Shown here in pieces: positions 39,748 through 48,670 of a stretch of 64,000 bases of DNA. Positions within the stretch are counted from its first letter, which is position 1, and every line of letters begins with the position of its first letter. The translations under genes were made by a program, and so were the position numbers. This DNA comes from CAHJXF01 sp038254545 (lineage in GTDB: Bacteria > Pseudomonadota > Gammaproteobacteria > Burkholderiales > Burkholderiaceae_D), in NCBI GenBank assembly GCA_038254545.1, contig JBBSGB010000015.1, positions 16,415 to 80,414 on the forward strand. The letters are read 5' to 3'. The notes under the pieces are model-generated. The model was not told where the DNA came from. It saw only the letters and a program-made list of their open reading frames with translations, and ran no database searches.

Positions 39748-39765
39748 ATTGCCATGACTAGGCTC

Positions 39766-39777
39766 TCGTATACCAAC
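39766..39777. promoter_or_regulatory. GTATAC dyad, candidate GntR operator
   Basis: TCGTATACCAAC lies just downstream of the predicted sigma-54 start. FCD-type GntR regulators commonly bind short dyads of this kind (TTGTATACAA-like). A GntR/FCD gene lies at the far end of the urt locus. The assignment is inference from type and place. Confidence 0.3.
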
Positions 39778-39791
39778 TGGTGTTCCGCCGC

Positions 39792-41510
39792 ATGGTCGCG
39801 TTTCCCGCAGACGATGTTTCGATCGCTTCGCTTCATCCGGATGCAGGCCCGGTGTGGATCGCCTATGACGAAACGCTGCAGCAATCGAGCGACGGCCCGC
39901 TGGCCGGCAAGCGACTTGCGATCAAGGACAACATCGATGTCGCCGGCCTTCCGACCACGGCAGGTTGTACCGCATTCGCATACACGCCCGAACGCTCGGC
40001 GACTGTCATCGAACGCTTGAATGCAGCGGGCGCGAAGGTCATCGGCAAGACCAACCTGGACCAGTTCGCATGCGGCCTGGTCGGCCCGCGTTCTCCCTAT
40101 GGGGCGGTGCCCAATGCATTCGACCCGCGCTACGTGAGCGGCGGCTCGAGTTCGGGTTCGGCGGTCGCGGTCGCGCGCGGTCTGGCCGATGCATCACTCG
40201 GAACCGACACGGCAGGTTCGGGCCGCGTGCCTGCGGGCTTCAACAACATCGTCGGTCTGAAACCGACGCGCGGGCTGATCAGCACGCGCGGCGTGATCCC
40301 GGCGTGTCGCCATATCGATTGCGTGTCGATCTTCGCGCCCAGCGTGGCCGACGCGGTCGATGTGTTTGCAGCGGTTGGCTACGACGCCGACGATCCTTAC
40401 TCACGCACACTGCCTCTCGACCTGCGGCCGATGGCGACGAGGTTCCGCTTCGGCATTCCCGACGCGGCACATCTCGAATTCTTCGGCGATGCCCTGAGCG
40501 CATCGGCCTTCGCCGAAGCGCTCGCGCGGCTCGCAGCGCTGGGCGGTACCACCGGATCGTTCGATTTCGAACCGATGATGGTGATCGCCCGATCGCTCTA
40601 CGAAGGCGCATGGGTCGCCGAGCGCTATGCGGCGATTCGCGACTTCTTCGATGCGCATGCCGATCAGATGCATCCGGTGGTTCGTTCCATCGTCGCCAAC
40701 GGTAAGCGCTACGGCGCGGCCGATATCTTCGATGCGAGCGAAGCCGTGGAACTCGCGAAGCGACGCGCGGCTTCGTTGTGGGATGCGTTCGATGTGCTGG
40801 TGGTACCGACGGCACCCACCATCTATCGCATCGACCAGCTCGCCGCCGATCCGATCGCGCTCAATCGCAACCTCGGCACCTACACCAACTTCGTCAACCT
40901 GCTCGACTTCGCGGCGATCGCGGTTCCCTCGTCGATGCGAGCGGACGGTTTGCCGTTCGGCATCACGCTGATCGGCCCGGCGGGCAGCGACCTGCGTCTC
41001 GCCGATCTCGCGCAGCGCTATCACCACGCGACCGGATTGACCGTGGGAGCCACCGGCCGCGCGTTGCCCGCGCCACGTGCGCTCGCCCGGCCGACAACGA
41101 CCGACGCAGACACGCACGCGCCGCAAGTACGCATCGCCGTCGTGGGCGCGCATCTTTCAGGCCTGCCGCTGAACGGCCAGTTGCGCGAGCGCGGCGCGCG
41201 TCTCGAAGGGACGGTGAAGACCGCGCCACGCTATCGCTTCTTCGCGCTGCCTGGCACCACGCCACCCAAGCCCGGCCTCCTGTGCGTCGAAGAAGACGGC
41301 GCGGCGATCGAGGCCGAAATCTGGGCGATGCCGATCGAGCATTACGGCTCGTTCGTCGCGATGATTCCCACGCCTCTCGGTATCGGTTCGATCGAGCTGT
41401 CCGACGGCTCGCGCGTGCAGGGCTTTCTTTGCGAAGCCGCAGCCACTATCGGTGCAAAAGACATCAGCCACCACGGCGGCTGGCGCGCGTTTCTGGCGAC
41501 CTCGGCATGA
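39792..41510 (+). CDS. atzF: Allophanate hydrolase
   Basis: A 572-residue amidase-signature enzyme that hydrolyses allophanate to two ammonia and two CO2, the second step of ATP-dependent urea amidolysis. The Ser-cisSer-Lys triad is visible: Lys in LAIKDNIDVAGLP (about residue 46), Ser in GGSSSGSAVAVARG and Ser in GTDTAGSGRVPAGFNN. The C-terminal domain (about 440-572, VVGAHLSGLPLNGQL) is specific to allophanate hydrolases. The first enzyme of the pathway, urea carboxylase, survives only as a remnant about 6 kb downstream. This gene is therefore an orphan unless a carboxylase lies elsewhere or the substrate comes from biuret. A GTG four codons upstream is an alternative start. Confidence 0.93.
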   Translation: MVAFPADDVSIASLHPDAGPVWIAYDETLQQSSDGPLAGKRLAIKDNIDVAGLPTTAGCTAFAYTPERSATVIERLNAAGAKVIGKTNLDQFACGLVGPRSPYGAVPNAFDPRYVSGGSSSGSAVAVARGLADASLGTDTAGSGRVPAGFNNIVGLKPTRGLISTRGVIPACRHIDCVSIFAPSVADAVDVFAAVGYDADDPYSRTLPLDLRPMATRFRFGIPDAAHLEFFGDALSASAFAEALARLAALGGTTGSFDFEPMMVIARSLYEGAWVAERYAAIRDFFDAHADQMHPVVRSIVANGKRYGAADIFDASEAVELAKRRAASLWDAFDVLVVPTAPTIYRIDQLAADPIALNRNLGTYTNFVNLLDFAAIAVPSSMRADGLPFGITLIGPAGSDLRLADLAQRYHHATGLTVGATGRALPAPRALARPTTTDADTHAPQVRIAVVGAHLSGLPLNGQLRERGARLEGTVKTAPRYRFFALPGTTPPKPGLLCVEEDGAAIEAEIWAMPIEHYGSFVAMIPTPLGIGSIELSDGSRVQGFLCEAAATIGAKDISHHGGWRAFLATSA

Positions 41511-41612
41511 ACCGCTCACCGCTCTCTTTCGTGTTCCAGGCTCCCTGCCGCATGCCCGCCGCAGGGAAGCTTCGTTCTCATTTGGCGGGCGCATCGCACC
41601 AGGGGAATTGAC

Positions 41613-42902
41613 ATGCGCAGAAGAGGATTCATCCATACGACGCTGGCGCTCGGCATCTTGTCGACCGCGGCGGTCGCCGGCCTCGGCACGGTGACGGGTG
41701 CCCAAGCGGCCGACACCATCAAGGTCGGCGTGCTGCATTCGCTGTCGGGAACCATGGCCATCTCGGAAACGTCGTTGAAGGACGTGGCCCTGATGGCGAT
41801 CGACGAGATCAACGCCAAGGGCGGCGTGATGGGCAAGAAGCTCGAGGCCGTGGTGGTCGATCCCGCATCCAACTGGCCGCTCTTCGCCGAGAAGGCGCGC
41901 GGCCTGATCGCGCAGGACAGGGTTGCCGTGGTGTTCGGTTGCTGGACCTCGGTGTCGCGCAAGTCGGTCAATCCGGTGTTCAAGGAATTGAACGGCCTGC
42001 TCTTCTATCCGGTGCAGTACGAAGGCGAGGAGCTCGAGAAGAACGTCTTCTACACCGGCGCCGCGCCCAACCAGCAGGCGATTCCCGCGGTGGAATATCT
42101 GATGAGCAAGGAAGGCGGAAGCGCGAAACGCTGGGTGCTGCTGGGTACCGACTACGTCTATCCACGCACCACCAACAAGATCCTGCGGGCGTTCCTGAAG
42201 TCCAAGGGCGTCGCCGAGAGCGACATCATGGAGGACTACACGCCCTTCGGTCACAGCGATTACCAAACCATCATCGCAAAGATCAAGAAGTTCTCGAGCG
42301 AAGGCAAGAAGACGGCGGTCGTGTCGACCATCAATGGTGATTCGAACGTGCCGTTCTACAAGGAACTGGGCAACTCCGGCATCAAGGCGACCGATGTTCC
42401 CGTGGTCGCGTTCTCGGTCGGTGAAGAAGAGCTGCGCGGCGTCGATGCCAAGCCGCTCGTGGGCCAGCTCGCCGCGTGGAATTACTTCGAGTCGATCAAG
42501 AACCCCGTCAACGCCGAGTTCATCAAGAAGTACAAGGCGTATGCCAAGGCGAAGAACCTGCCGAACGCCGACACGGTCGTCACCAACGATCCGATGGAAG
42601 CGACCTACGTGGGCATCTACATGTGGAAGCAGGCGGTCGAGAAGGCCAAGTCCACCGATACCGACAAGGTGATCGCCGCGATGGGCGGACAGACCTTCAA
42701 GGCGCCGGACGGCTTCACGATCGAGATGGACGCGAAGAACCACCATCTCCACAAGCCAGTGTTCATCGGCGAGATCCAAGCCGACGGGCAGTTCAAGGTG
42801 GTGTGGAAGACCAAGGGTCCGATCAAGGCAGAGCCGTGGAGTCCCTACATCGCCGGCAACGACAAGAAGAAGGACGAGCCCGAGATCACGGCGATGAAGT
42901 GA
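41613..42902 (+). CDS. urtA: Urea ABC transporter substrate-binding protein
   Basis: A 429-residue periplasmic binding protein. The N-terminal RRRGFIHTTLALG resembles a Tat-like signal and ends AQAADTIKVG. The Peripla_BP_6 fold has the UrtA hallmarks GVLHSLSGTMAISETSLKD, VFGCWTSVSRKSVNPVFKE and LFYPVQYEGEE. The run YQTIIAKIKKFSSEGKK and the C-terminal HLHKPVFIGEIQADGQF complete the family pattern. AGGGGA lies before the ATG. It is first of urtABCDE and follows allophanate hydrolase by 102 bp. Confidence 0.96.
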   Translation: MRRRGFIHTTLALGILSTAAVAGLGTVTGAQAADTIKVGVLHSLSGTMAISETSLKDVALMAIDEINAKGGVMGKKLEAVVVDPASNWPLFAEKARGLIAQDRVAVVFGCWTSVSRKSVNPVFKELNGLLFYPVQYEGEELEKNVFYTGAAPNQQAIPAVEYLMSKEGGSAKRWVLLGTDYVYPRTTNKILRAFLKSKGVAESDIMEDYTPFGHSDYQTIIAKIKKFSSEGKKTAVVSTINGDSNVPFYKELGNSGIKATDVPVVAFSVGEEELRGVDAKPLVGQLAAWNYFESIKNPVNAEFIKKYKAYAKAKNLPNADTVVTNDPMEATYVGIYMWKQAVEKAKSTDTDKVIAAMGGQTFKAPDGFTIEMDAKNHHLHKPVFIGEIQADGQFKVVWKTKGPIKAEPWSPYIAGNDKKKDEPEITAMK

Positions 42903-42905
42903 TCA

Positions 42906-43020
42906 CCGTCGTTCCGTGTACGCGAGAACCCAGCGTCGTCCACCAACGTCGCTGGGTCCCGCTGTCGCGGGCAATTTTGTCGTTCCCGCGAACTCGGGAA
43001 TCCAGTGTCTTCATGCGCAC
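42906..43020. repeat. REP-like palindromic repeats between urtA and urtB
   Basis: Three degenerate copies of an extragenic palindromic unit of the form GTCGTTCCCGCGAAC...GGGAATCCAGCG. Copy 1 is at about 42907-42938. Copy 2 is inverted at about 42945-42975 (ACGTCGCTGGGTCCCGC). Copy 3 is at about 42981-43013 (GTCGTTCCCGCGAACTCGGG). Copies 1 and 2 can pair through ACCCAGCG/CGCTGGGT. Elements of this kind are scattered in many betaproteobacterial genomes. Here it may lower urtB relative to urtA expression. Confidence 0.65.
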
Positions 43021-43038
43021 GACCGCAAACCTCGCCCA

Positions 43039-44694
43039 ATGAATCAGCGCGCGTCTTCGCCCATCACGCTACATGCACGATGCCTCGTATCGACCGCGCT
43101 CATCGTCGCGCTCTTCGTTGCGCTAGCGAGTGTCATGCAGCCCGCACGTGCAGCGCTCGATGCGAACATCGTCACGCCGCTGGCTGGCGATGACTCGGAC
43201 GCGAAGGTCGCGACGATCGCAAGGCTGGGCGTGCTCGCATCGCCCGATGCCATCGCGCTGTTGAAGGCCTTGCGCGACGAGGCTGTCTATGTAACCGGCG
43301 AAGGCCGCGTGCTGGTCGCCGATGCGGCCGGCGCCGCGATCGACCCGATCACCGGCGAGAAGCTGGCGCTGCCCGAGGGCGCCGACGGCATCACCATCAA
43401 CAACCGCCTGCGCGGCGCGCTCGACGCGGCCGAAGCGGGACTGCATCTGCTCTCTGCCGAGGTCGCGACGCGTCGCAAGGCGGCGAAGTCCTTGCAACAG
43501 AGCGCGGCGGCCGAACAACTGCCGCTGATCCAGCGCGCGCTCGCCAACGAGAAGGACGGCGAGACACGCGACACGCTCGAAGCGATCGCATCGATGCTCG
43601 AACTGAAGAGTCCCGACGCGTCGTTGCGGCGTGCGGCTGCCGAGCGGCTCGCCGGCAGTGCGAACGCTTCGGTGCGTCCGCTGCTTGCCGCGCTCGCCGA
43701 GCCCGATGCGCAGGGTCAATACGCCGAACCCGACCCCAACGTGCGCAGCGCGGCTGCTCTCTCGTTGCGGCAAGTCGATAGCCGTCTTGCCCGCGCCGAG
43801 TGGCTCGGCCATGCGTTCTACGGCATCAGCCTCGCGAGCATCCTGCTGCTCGCGGCACTGGGCCTCGCCATCACCTTCGGCCTGATGGGCATCATCAACA
43901 TGGCGCACGGCGAACTGTTGATGATCGGCGCCTACGCGACCTACGTGGTCCAGGCCGGCTTCCGGCATTTCTTCCCGCAGGCGATCGACTGGTATCTGAT
44001 CGCGGCGCTGCCGGTCGCGTTCATCGTGGCGGCCGCGATCGGCATGGCGCTGGAACGCAGCGTGATCCGCTGGCTCTACGGCCGCCCGCTCGAGACGCTG
44101 CTCGCGACCTGGGGCATCAGCCTGATCCTGATGCAGACGGTGCGTTCGCTGTTCGGCGCGCAGAACGTCGAGGTGTCGAATCCCGCGTGGATGTCGGGCG
44201 GCATCACAGTGCTGGGCGGTGTCGTGCTCGCGTGGAACCGCATCGTCATCATCGGTTTCGCCGCGCTGGTGATCCTGCTGGTGTGGCTGCTGCTCAATCG
44301 CACGCGTCTGGGCCTGTTCGTGCGCGCAGTCACGCAGAACCGCCGCATGGCCGATTGCGTGGGCGTGCCCACCGGTCGCGTCGACATGCTGACCTTTGGG
44401 CTCGGCAGCGGCATCGCGGGTCTGGGTGGACTCGCGCTCTCGCAGCTCGGAAATGTAGGCCCCGACCTGGGCCAGAGCTACATCGTCGATTCGTTCATGG
44501 TCGTGGTGCTGGGCGGCGTGGGGCAGCTCGCGGGGACGGTGATCGCCGCGATGGGCCTGGGCGAGGTCAACAAGTTCCTCGAACCAGTGGCCGGTGCGGT
44601 GCTCGCGAAGATCATGATCCTGATGGTCGTCGTGCTCTTCATCCAGAAGCGGCCGCAGGGTCTGTTCGCGCTGAAGGGGCGGAGCGCCGACTGA
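43039..44694 (+). CDS. urtB: Urea ABC transporter permease
   Basis: A 551-residue inner-membrane subunit. Like other UrtB proteins it has a signal segment (VALFVALASVMQPARAA) and a periplasmic helical extension of about 240 residues with HEAT-like repeats. The LivH-type permease domain follows (about 255-545): FGLMGIINMAHGELLMIGAY (the conserved loop), RMADCVGVPTGRVDMLTFGLGSGIAG and DLGQSYIVDSFMVVVLGGVGQ. With UrtC it forms the channel for urea uptake at low concentration. One base separates it from urtC. Confidence 0.95.
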   Translation: MNQRASSPITLHARCLVSTALIVALFVALASVMQPARAALDANIVTPLAGDDSDAKVATIARLGVLASPDAIALLKALRDEAVYVTGEGRVLVADAAGAAIDPITGEKLALPEGADGITINNRLRGALDAAEAGLHLLSAEVATRRKAAKSLQQSAAAEQLPLIQRALANEKDGETRDTLEAIASMLELKSPDASLRRAAAERLAGSANASVRPLLAALAEPDAQGQYAEPDPNVRSAAALSLRQVDSRLARAEWLGHAFYGISLASILLLAALGLAITFGLMGIINMAHGELLMIGAYATYVVQAGFRHFFPQAIDWYLIAALPVAFIVAAAIGMALERSVIRWLYGRPLETLLATWGISLILMQTVRSLFGAQNVEVSNPAWMSGGITVLGGVVLAWNRIVIIGFAALVILLVWLLLNRTRLGLFVRAVTQNRRMADCVGVPTGRVDMLTFGLGSGIAGLGGLALSQLGNVGPDLGQSYIVDSFMVVVLGGVGQLAGTVIAAMGLGEVNKFLEPVAGAVLAKIMILMVVVLFIQKRPQGLFALKGRSAD

Positions 44695-44695
44695 C

Positions 44696-45997
44696 ATGGA
44701 TACCGTGACGCGAACGACAGCGCGCACGACGACGCGCACAACAAGCTACGCGCCGCCGCGGCGAGGCTTGTTCAGCAAGTCCGCATGGCTCGCGCTCGTG
44801 TTCGTGACCGCCTTCTTCGCCGCGCTTCCGCTGCTGAACGTATTCGTCGCGCTCGATCATCCGCTGCACGTGTCGTCGTACGCGGTGGCTTTGCTCGGCA
44901 AGTTCATGTGCTACGCGATCGCCGCGCTCGCACTGGATCTGGTGTGGGGCTACACCGGCATCCTGTCGCTGGGCCACGGGCTCTTCTTCGCGCTCGGCGG
45001 CTACGCGCACGGCATGTACCTGATGCGCGCGATCGGCCGCGAGGGCGCCTATCGGATGGACCTGCCCGACTTCATGGTCTTCCTCGACTGGAAGGCCTAC
45101 CCCTGGTACTGGTCGTTCACCGATCACTTCTGGTTCGCGATGCTACTGGTGGTCGTCGTGCCAGGCTTGCTCGCGTTCGTGTTCGGCTACTTCGCGTTCC
45201 GCTCGCGCATCAAGGGCGTGTATTTCTCGATCATCACGCAGGCGCTGACGTTCGCCGCGATGCTGCTTTTCTTTCGCAACAACACCGGCTTCGGCGGCAA
45301 CAACGGCTTCACCGATTTCAAACGCATCCTCGGCTTTCCGATTACCGCGCCCGGCACGCGGGCCGCGCTCTATCTGCTCACGCTGATCGTGCTGGTCGCC
45401 TCGCTGATCGGCGCGCGCGCACTGGTGCGCTCCAAGCTCGGTCGCGTGCTGACCGCGGTGCGCGACGCCGAAAGCCGATTGATGTTCGTGGGCTACGACC
45501 AGCTCTGGTTCAAGCTGTTCGTATGGACGCTGTCGGCGGTGTTGTGCGGCATCGCCGGCGCGCTCTACGTGCCGCAGGTCGGCATCATCAACCCGAGCGA
45601 GATGTCGCCCGCGAACTCGATCGAGATGGTGATCTGGGTCGCCACGGGCGGGCGCGGCACTCTGATCGGGCCGATCATCGGCGCGGGCGTCGTCAATGGG
45701 CTGAAGACCTGGCTGACGACGGCGTTTCCCGAGGTCTGGCTGTATGCGCTGGGCCTGGTGTTCGTGCTCGTCACGCTGTTCCTGCCGCAGGGCATCGTCG
45801 GCCTGTTCAGGAAGCTGGTTCGCACGAACAAGGTCGCCGTCGCATCAGCGCCGACGCGCGAGATGCCGGCAACGCCTGCGACTCCCGTGGCGATGGCCGT
45901 GATGCTCCCCACCGCCGCACGCGTCCCTGCATCGCAGCCGCATCACGAGCGCGTCTGTACACCCACCGACGGCGCGCCCTTGCCGAGCCGCACATGA
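44696..45997 (+). CDS. urtC: Urea ABC transporter permease
   Basis: A 433-residue LivM-type permease with a Thr/Arg-rich cytoplasmic leader of about 25 residues and some ten transmembrane helices. WGYTGILSLGHGLFFALGGYAHGMYLM is the LivM signature loop. FRNNTGFGGNNGFTDFK and EMVIWVATGGRGTLIGPIIG are typical of UrtC. The C-terminal 50 residues after VGLFRK are Pro/Ala/Thr-rich and unlike the core, probably a disordered tail. Its stop overlaps the urtD start (ATGA). Confidence 0.95.
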   Translation: MDTVTRTTARTTTRTTSYAPPRRGLFSKSAWLALVFVTAFFAALPLLNVFVALDHPLHVSSYAVALLGKFMCYAIAALALDLVWGYTGILSLGHGLFFALGGYAHGMYLMRAIGREGAYRMDLPDFMVFLDWKAYPWYWSFTDHFWFAMLLVVVVPGLLAFVFGYFAFRSRIKGVYFSIITQALTFAAMLLFFRNNTGFGGNNGFTDFKRILGFPITAPGTRAALYLLTLIVLVASLIGARALVRSKLGRVLTAVRDAESRLMFVGYDQLWFKLFVWTLSAVLCGIAGALYVPQVGIINPSEMSPANSIEMVIWVATGGRGTLIGPIIGAGVVNGLKTWLTTAFPEVWLYALGLVFVLVTLFLPQGIVGLFRKLVRTNKVAVASAPTREMPATPATPVAMAVMLPTAARVPASQPHHERVCTPTDGAPLPSRT

Positions 45998-46863
45998 GCC
46001 GCGAGCCGATCGGGTTTCGCGCGAACGTGGCGGCCGATGGCTATCCGGTCAGCGAACAGGGCTTCGGCGACGGCGACGCGGGCTACGGCCGCGTGCGATC
46101 CGAAGGCGTCGATACCGTCCATGGCGCGATCCTCTATCTGGACGCGATCAGTGTGAGCTTCGATGGCTTCAAGGCGTTGAACGCTTTGACGCTCGACATC
46201 GACGTCGGCGAACTGCGTTGCGTCATCGGACCGAACGGTGCCGGCAAGACCACGATGATGGACGTCATCACCGGCAAGACGCGGCCCAACTCGGGCACCG
46301 CCTTCTTCGGACAGACCATCGATCTCACGCGCCTGTCCGAACCTCAGATCGCGCGCGCTGGCATCGGCCGGAAATTCCAGCGGCCCACGGTGTTCGAGAA
46401 CCACAGCGCGTACGAGAACCTCGAGCTCGCGATGAAGACCGACAAGCGCGTCGCACCGACGCTGTTCGCGCGGTTGACCGGCGAGCAGCGCGATGCGATC
46501 GACGCGATGCTGGAACTGATCCGCCTCGAAGACGCGGCCGCCCGGCCCGCTGGACTGCTCTCGCACGGACAGAAGCAGTGGCTCGAGATCGGCATGTTGC
46601 TGATGCAGGAGCCGCAGTTGCTGCTGCTCGACGAACCGGTTGCCGGCATGACCGATGCCGAGACCGCGCGCACCGCCGAGCTGCTCAACGAGTTGCGCGG
46701 CAAGCACTCGATGATGGTGGTCGAGCACGACATGGACTTCGTGTCCGCGATCGCGGGCGACGGCAAGGTCACGGTGCTGCACGAAGGCGCAGTGCTCGCC
46801 GAAGGTTGCATGCGCGACGTGCAGGCCGACGAGCGCGTCGTCGAAGTCTATCTGGGGCGCTGA
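45994..46863 (+). CDS. urtD: Urea ABC transporter ATP-binding protein
   Basis: A 289-residue ABC ATPase of the LivG type. Walker A is VIGPNGAGKTTMM (about residue 80), the modified signature LSHGQKQWLEIGM is the UrtD form, and Walker B is LLLLDEPVAGM. The H-loop is VVEHDMDFV. The first 45 residues are an extra polar, Gly-rich leader before the domain starts at LYLDAISVSFDGFKAL; an inner start is possible, but the ATG that overlaps urtC is used. Confidence 0.94.
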   Translation: MSREPIGFRANVAADGYPVSEQGFGDGDAGYGRVRSEGVDTVHGAILYLDAISVSFDGFKALNALTLDIDVGELRCVIGPNGAGKTTMMDVITGKTRPNSGTAFFGQTIDLTRLSEPQIARAGIGRKFQRPTVFENHSAYENLELAMKTDKRVAPTLFARLTGEQRDAIDAMLELIRLEDAAARPAGLLSHGQKQWLEIGMLLMQEPQLLLLDEPVAGMTDAETARTAELLNELRGKHSMMVVEHDMDFVSAIAGDGKVTVLHEGAVLAEGCMRDVQADERVVEVYLGR

Positions 46864-46881
46864 CGCGCTCCCCGCACTCCA

Positions 46882-47580
46882 ATGCTCGCCGTCGACAACA
46901 TCAACCAGTATTACGGTGGCAGCCACACGTTGCGGGGCGTCTCGATCGCCGCCGAAAAAGGTCGATGCACGGCACTGCTCGGCCGCAACGGCGTCGGCAA
47001 GACCACGCTGCTGAAATGCATGATGGGCGTGTTGCCGGTCGCGAGCGGACGCATTCTGCTCAATGGCGGCGACATCACGCGCGCGACGCCGCATGTGCGC
47101 GCCGCGCTCGGCATGGCTTACGTACCGCAAGGTCGCGAGATCTTTCCGCGCCTGACCGTCGAAGAAAACCTGTTGATGGGGATGGCGACCAGGCCGGCGC
47201 GCGCCGCCAAGCGGATCAAGGGTGAGGTCTTCGAGCTCTTTCCGGTCTTGAAGGACATGCTCGGTCGTCGCGGCGGCGATCTTTCCGGTGGGCAGCAGCA
47301 GCAGCTCGCGATCGCGCGCGCACTGGTGGCCGAACCCAAGCTGATCATCCTCGACGAACCCACCGAGGGCATACAGCCGTCGATCATCAAGGACATCGAA
47401 CGCGTGATTCGCCTGCTGCGCGAACGCGGCGATATCGCGATCGTCCTGTGCGAGCAGTACTTCGACTTCGCTCGCGCGCTGGCCGATCAGTTCGTGGTTC
47501 TGTCGCGCGGCGCCGTGATTCGTGCGGGCGAGCGCGCCGAGATGGAAGGCAGCGACGTGCGCGATCTGCTGTCGGTTTGA
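46882..47580 (+). CDS. urtE: Urea ABC transporter ATP-binding protein
   Basis: A 232-residue ABC ATPase of the LivF type. Walker A is LLGRNGVGKTTLLK (about residue 34), the signature is LSGGQQQQLAIARAL, and Walker B is LIILDEPTEGIQPSI. The beginning MLAVDNINQYYGGSHTL is that of UrtE. It lies 18 bp after urtD and is the last intact gene of the transporter. The urea carboxylase remnant follows after 73 bp. Confidence 0.95.
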   Translation: MLAVDNINQYYGGSHTLRGVSIAAEKGRCTALLGRNGVGKTTLLKCMMGVLPVASGRILLNGGDITRATPHVRAALGMAYVPQGREIFPRLTVEENLLMGMATRPARAAKRIKGEVFELFPVLKDMLGRRGGDLSGGQQQQLAIARALVAEPKLIILDEPTEGIQPSIIKDIERVIRLLRERGDIAIVLCEQYFDFARALADQFVVLSRGAVIRAGERAEMEGSDVRDLLSV

Positions 47581-47653
47581 ACATGGACATCGCTTCGACC
47601 GTAGAGAACGCATCGCCGACCACCTTTCTCTGCGACCCACCGCCGAGCCCACC

Positions 47654-47880
47654 GTGTTTCGCAAATTCCTGATCGCCGATCGTGTGGAAGCTCCTCGTCG
47701 ACATCGGCGCCGCCGCTGGCGCCCGGTGATCCGATCCCGATCGTCGAGGCGATGAAGATGGAGTTCTCCGTGCACGCGCAGGCCGCCGGGCACATCGGCA
47801 GCGGACGCTGCCGGCAGGGCCCGGTGTTCACGACGGCCGACGCGCTCGCGGCGAGCGCGGCGTGCGAGCATGAAGCGCCC
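47654..47880 (+). pseudogene. Urea carboxylase remnant: first ~10 codons fused to the biotin-carrier end
   Basis: GTG at the left end encodes FRKFLIADR, the start of a biotin carboxylase domain (intact enzymes begin like MFDKVLIANR). Directly after it, in other frames, come VWKLLVDIGAAAGA and then DPIPIVEAMKMEFSVHA, the biotinyl domain with the EAMKM biotinylation motif, ending near TTADALAA. About 1,100 codons between are missing, and at least one further small frameshift is present. The last part runs in frame into the next gene. Intact urea carboxylase carboxylates urea to allophanate for AtzF, which is still encoded upstream. No functional enzyme is possible. Confidence 0.75.
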
Positions 47881-48633
47881 ATGACCGGCGTCACCCACCG
47901 CGTCGGTGCCCGCGCATCCGCTCCGGCGAAGCTCGCCGATGGCGCCTACGCCCAGCTCAAGCAGGACATCTTCGACTGCCAGCTCGTGCCCGGCGACCGC
48001 TTCTCCGAGGCCGAGGTCGCGGAGCGCCTCGGCATCTCGCGTACGCCGGTCCGCGAAGCGCTGTTCCGCCTGCAGCGCGAGGGCTACCTCGACGTCACCG
48101 CGCGCAGCGGGTGGGTCGTGCTGCCGCTCGACTTCGAGCTGTTCGATCACCTCTACGATCTGCGCATGATGCTCGAGAGCACCGCGGTGAGGCGCCTGTG
48201 CGCTCGCGTCCAACGGGGCGCGGATCATCAAGCTTCGGCCGAGGACGACGCGCTCGAGGGGCAGCGGAAGATCTGGCTGGTCGCGCCCGAAGACCGCGTC
48301 GCGGACGGCCAGCGCGTGGCCGAGCTCGACGAAGGCTTCTATATCGCACTGGTCGCGGCCGCCGGCAATCCCGAGATCGCTCGCGTGCATCGCGAGGTCA
48401 CCGAACGCATCCGCATCGTCCGTCGCCTCGACTTCACGCAGGCCATCCGTGTCGAGATCACCTACGACGAGCACTCGAAGATGCTGCGCGCGATCCTGCA
48501 GCGCAGGGCCGATGACGCCTCGCTTCTTCTCCATGCGCACATCGAGGCCAGCAAGGCGGAGGTCCGGAAGATCACACTGCTCTGTCTGCATACGGCGGCG
48601 CGCGTACCGTCCCGCATGCGCGTCCCCGGATAG
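47881..48633 (+). CDS. GntR-family regulator with FCD domain
   Basis: A 250-residue transcriptional regulator. The N-terminal winged helix (about residues 20-85) has GAYAQLKQDIFDCQLVPGDRF and EAEVAERLGISRTPVREALFRLQREGYL. The FCD-type effector domain follows (YDLRMMLESTAVRRL, DEGFYIALVAAAGNPEIARV). Similar regulators accompany urea carboxylase/allophanate genes elsewhere, which fits its place beside the remnant. Its likely target is the allophanate-urt operon, where a GTATAC dyad lies at the promoter. The reading frame is open upstream into the biotin-domain remnant, so a fusion product is possible but not needed. Confidence 0.82.
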   Translation: MTGVTHRVGARASAPAKLADGAYAQLKQDIFDCQLVPGDRFSEAEVAERLGISRTPVREALFRLQREGYLDVTARSGWVVLPLDFELFDHLYDLRMMLESTAVRRLCARVQRGADHQASAEDDALEGQRKIWLVAPEDRVADGQRVAELDEGFYIALVAAAGNPEIARVHREVTERIRIVRRLDFTQAIRVEITYDEHSKMLRAILQRRADDASLLLHAHIEASKAEVRKITLLCLHTAARVPSRMRVPG

Positions 48634-48670
48634 TCGGCAGACGGCGACGATGGCGCCTCGCGGAGTCCCC

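Larger units (their letters stand above)
39424..39791. promoter_or_regulatory. Control region of the allophanate hydrolase/urea transport genes
   Basis: A 368-bp gap between divergent genes without a credible ORF. It holds the palindrome CCGGCATATGCCGG at about 39567, then a near-perfect sigma-54 promoter and a GTATAC dyad close to the allophanate hydrolase start (listed separately). Confidence 0.5.

Noticed and set aside
41582..41598. TTGGC-N7-TCGCA, a sigma-54-like match before urtA
   Set aside because: Spacing is right, but the predicted transcription start would fall only about 4 nt before the urtA ATG and downstream of its ribosome site. urtA is more likely read from the promoter before allophanate hydrolase.
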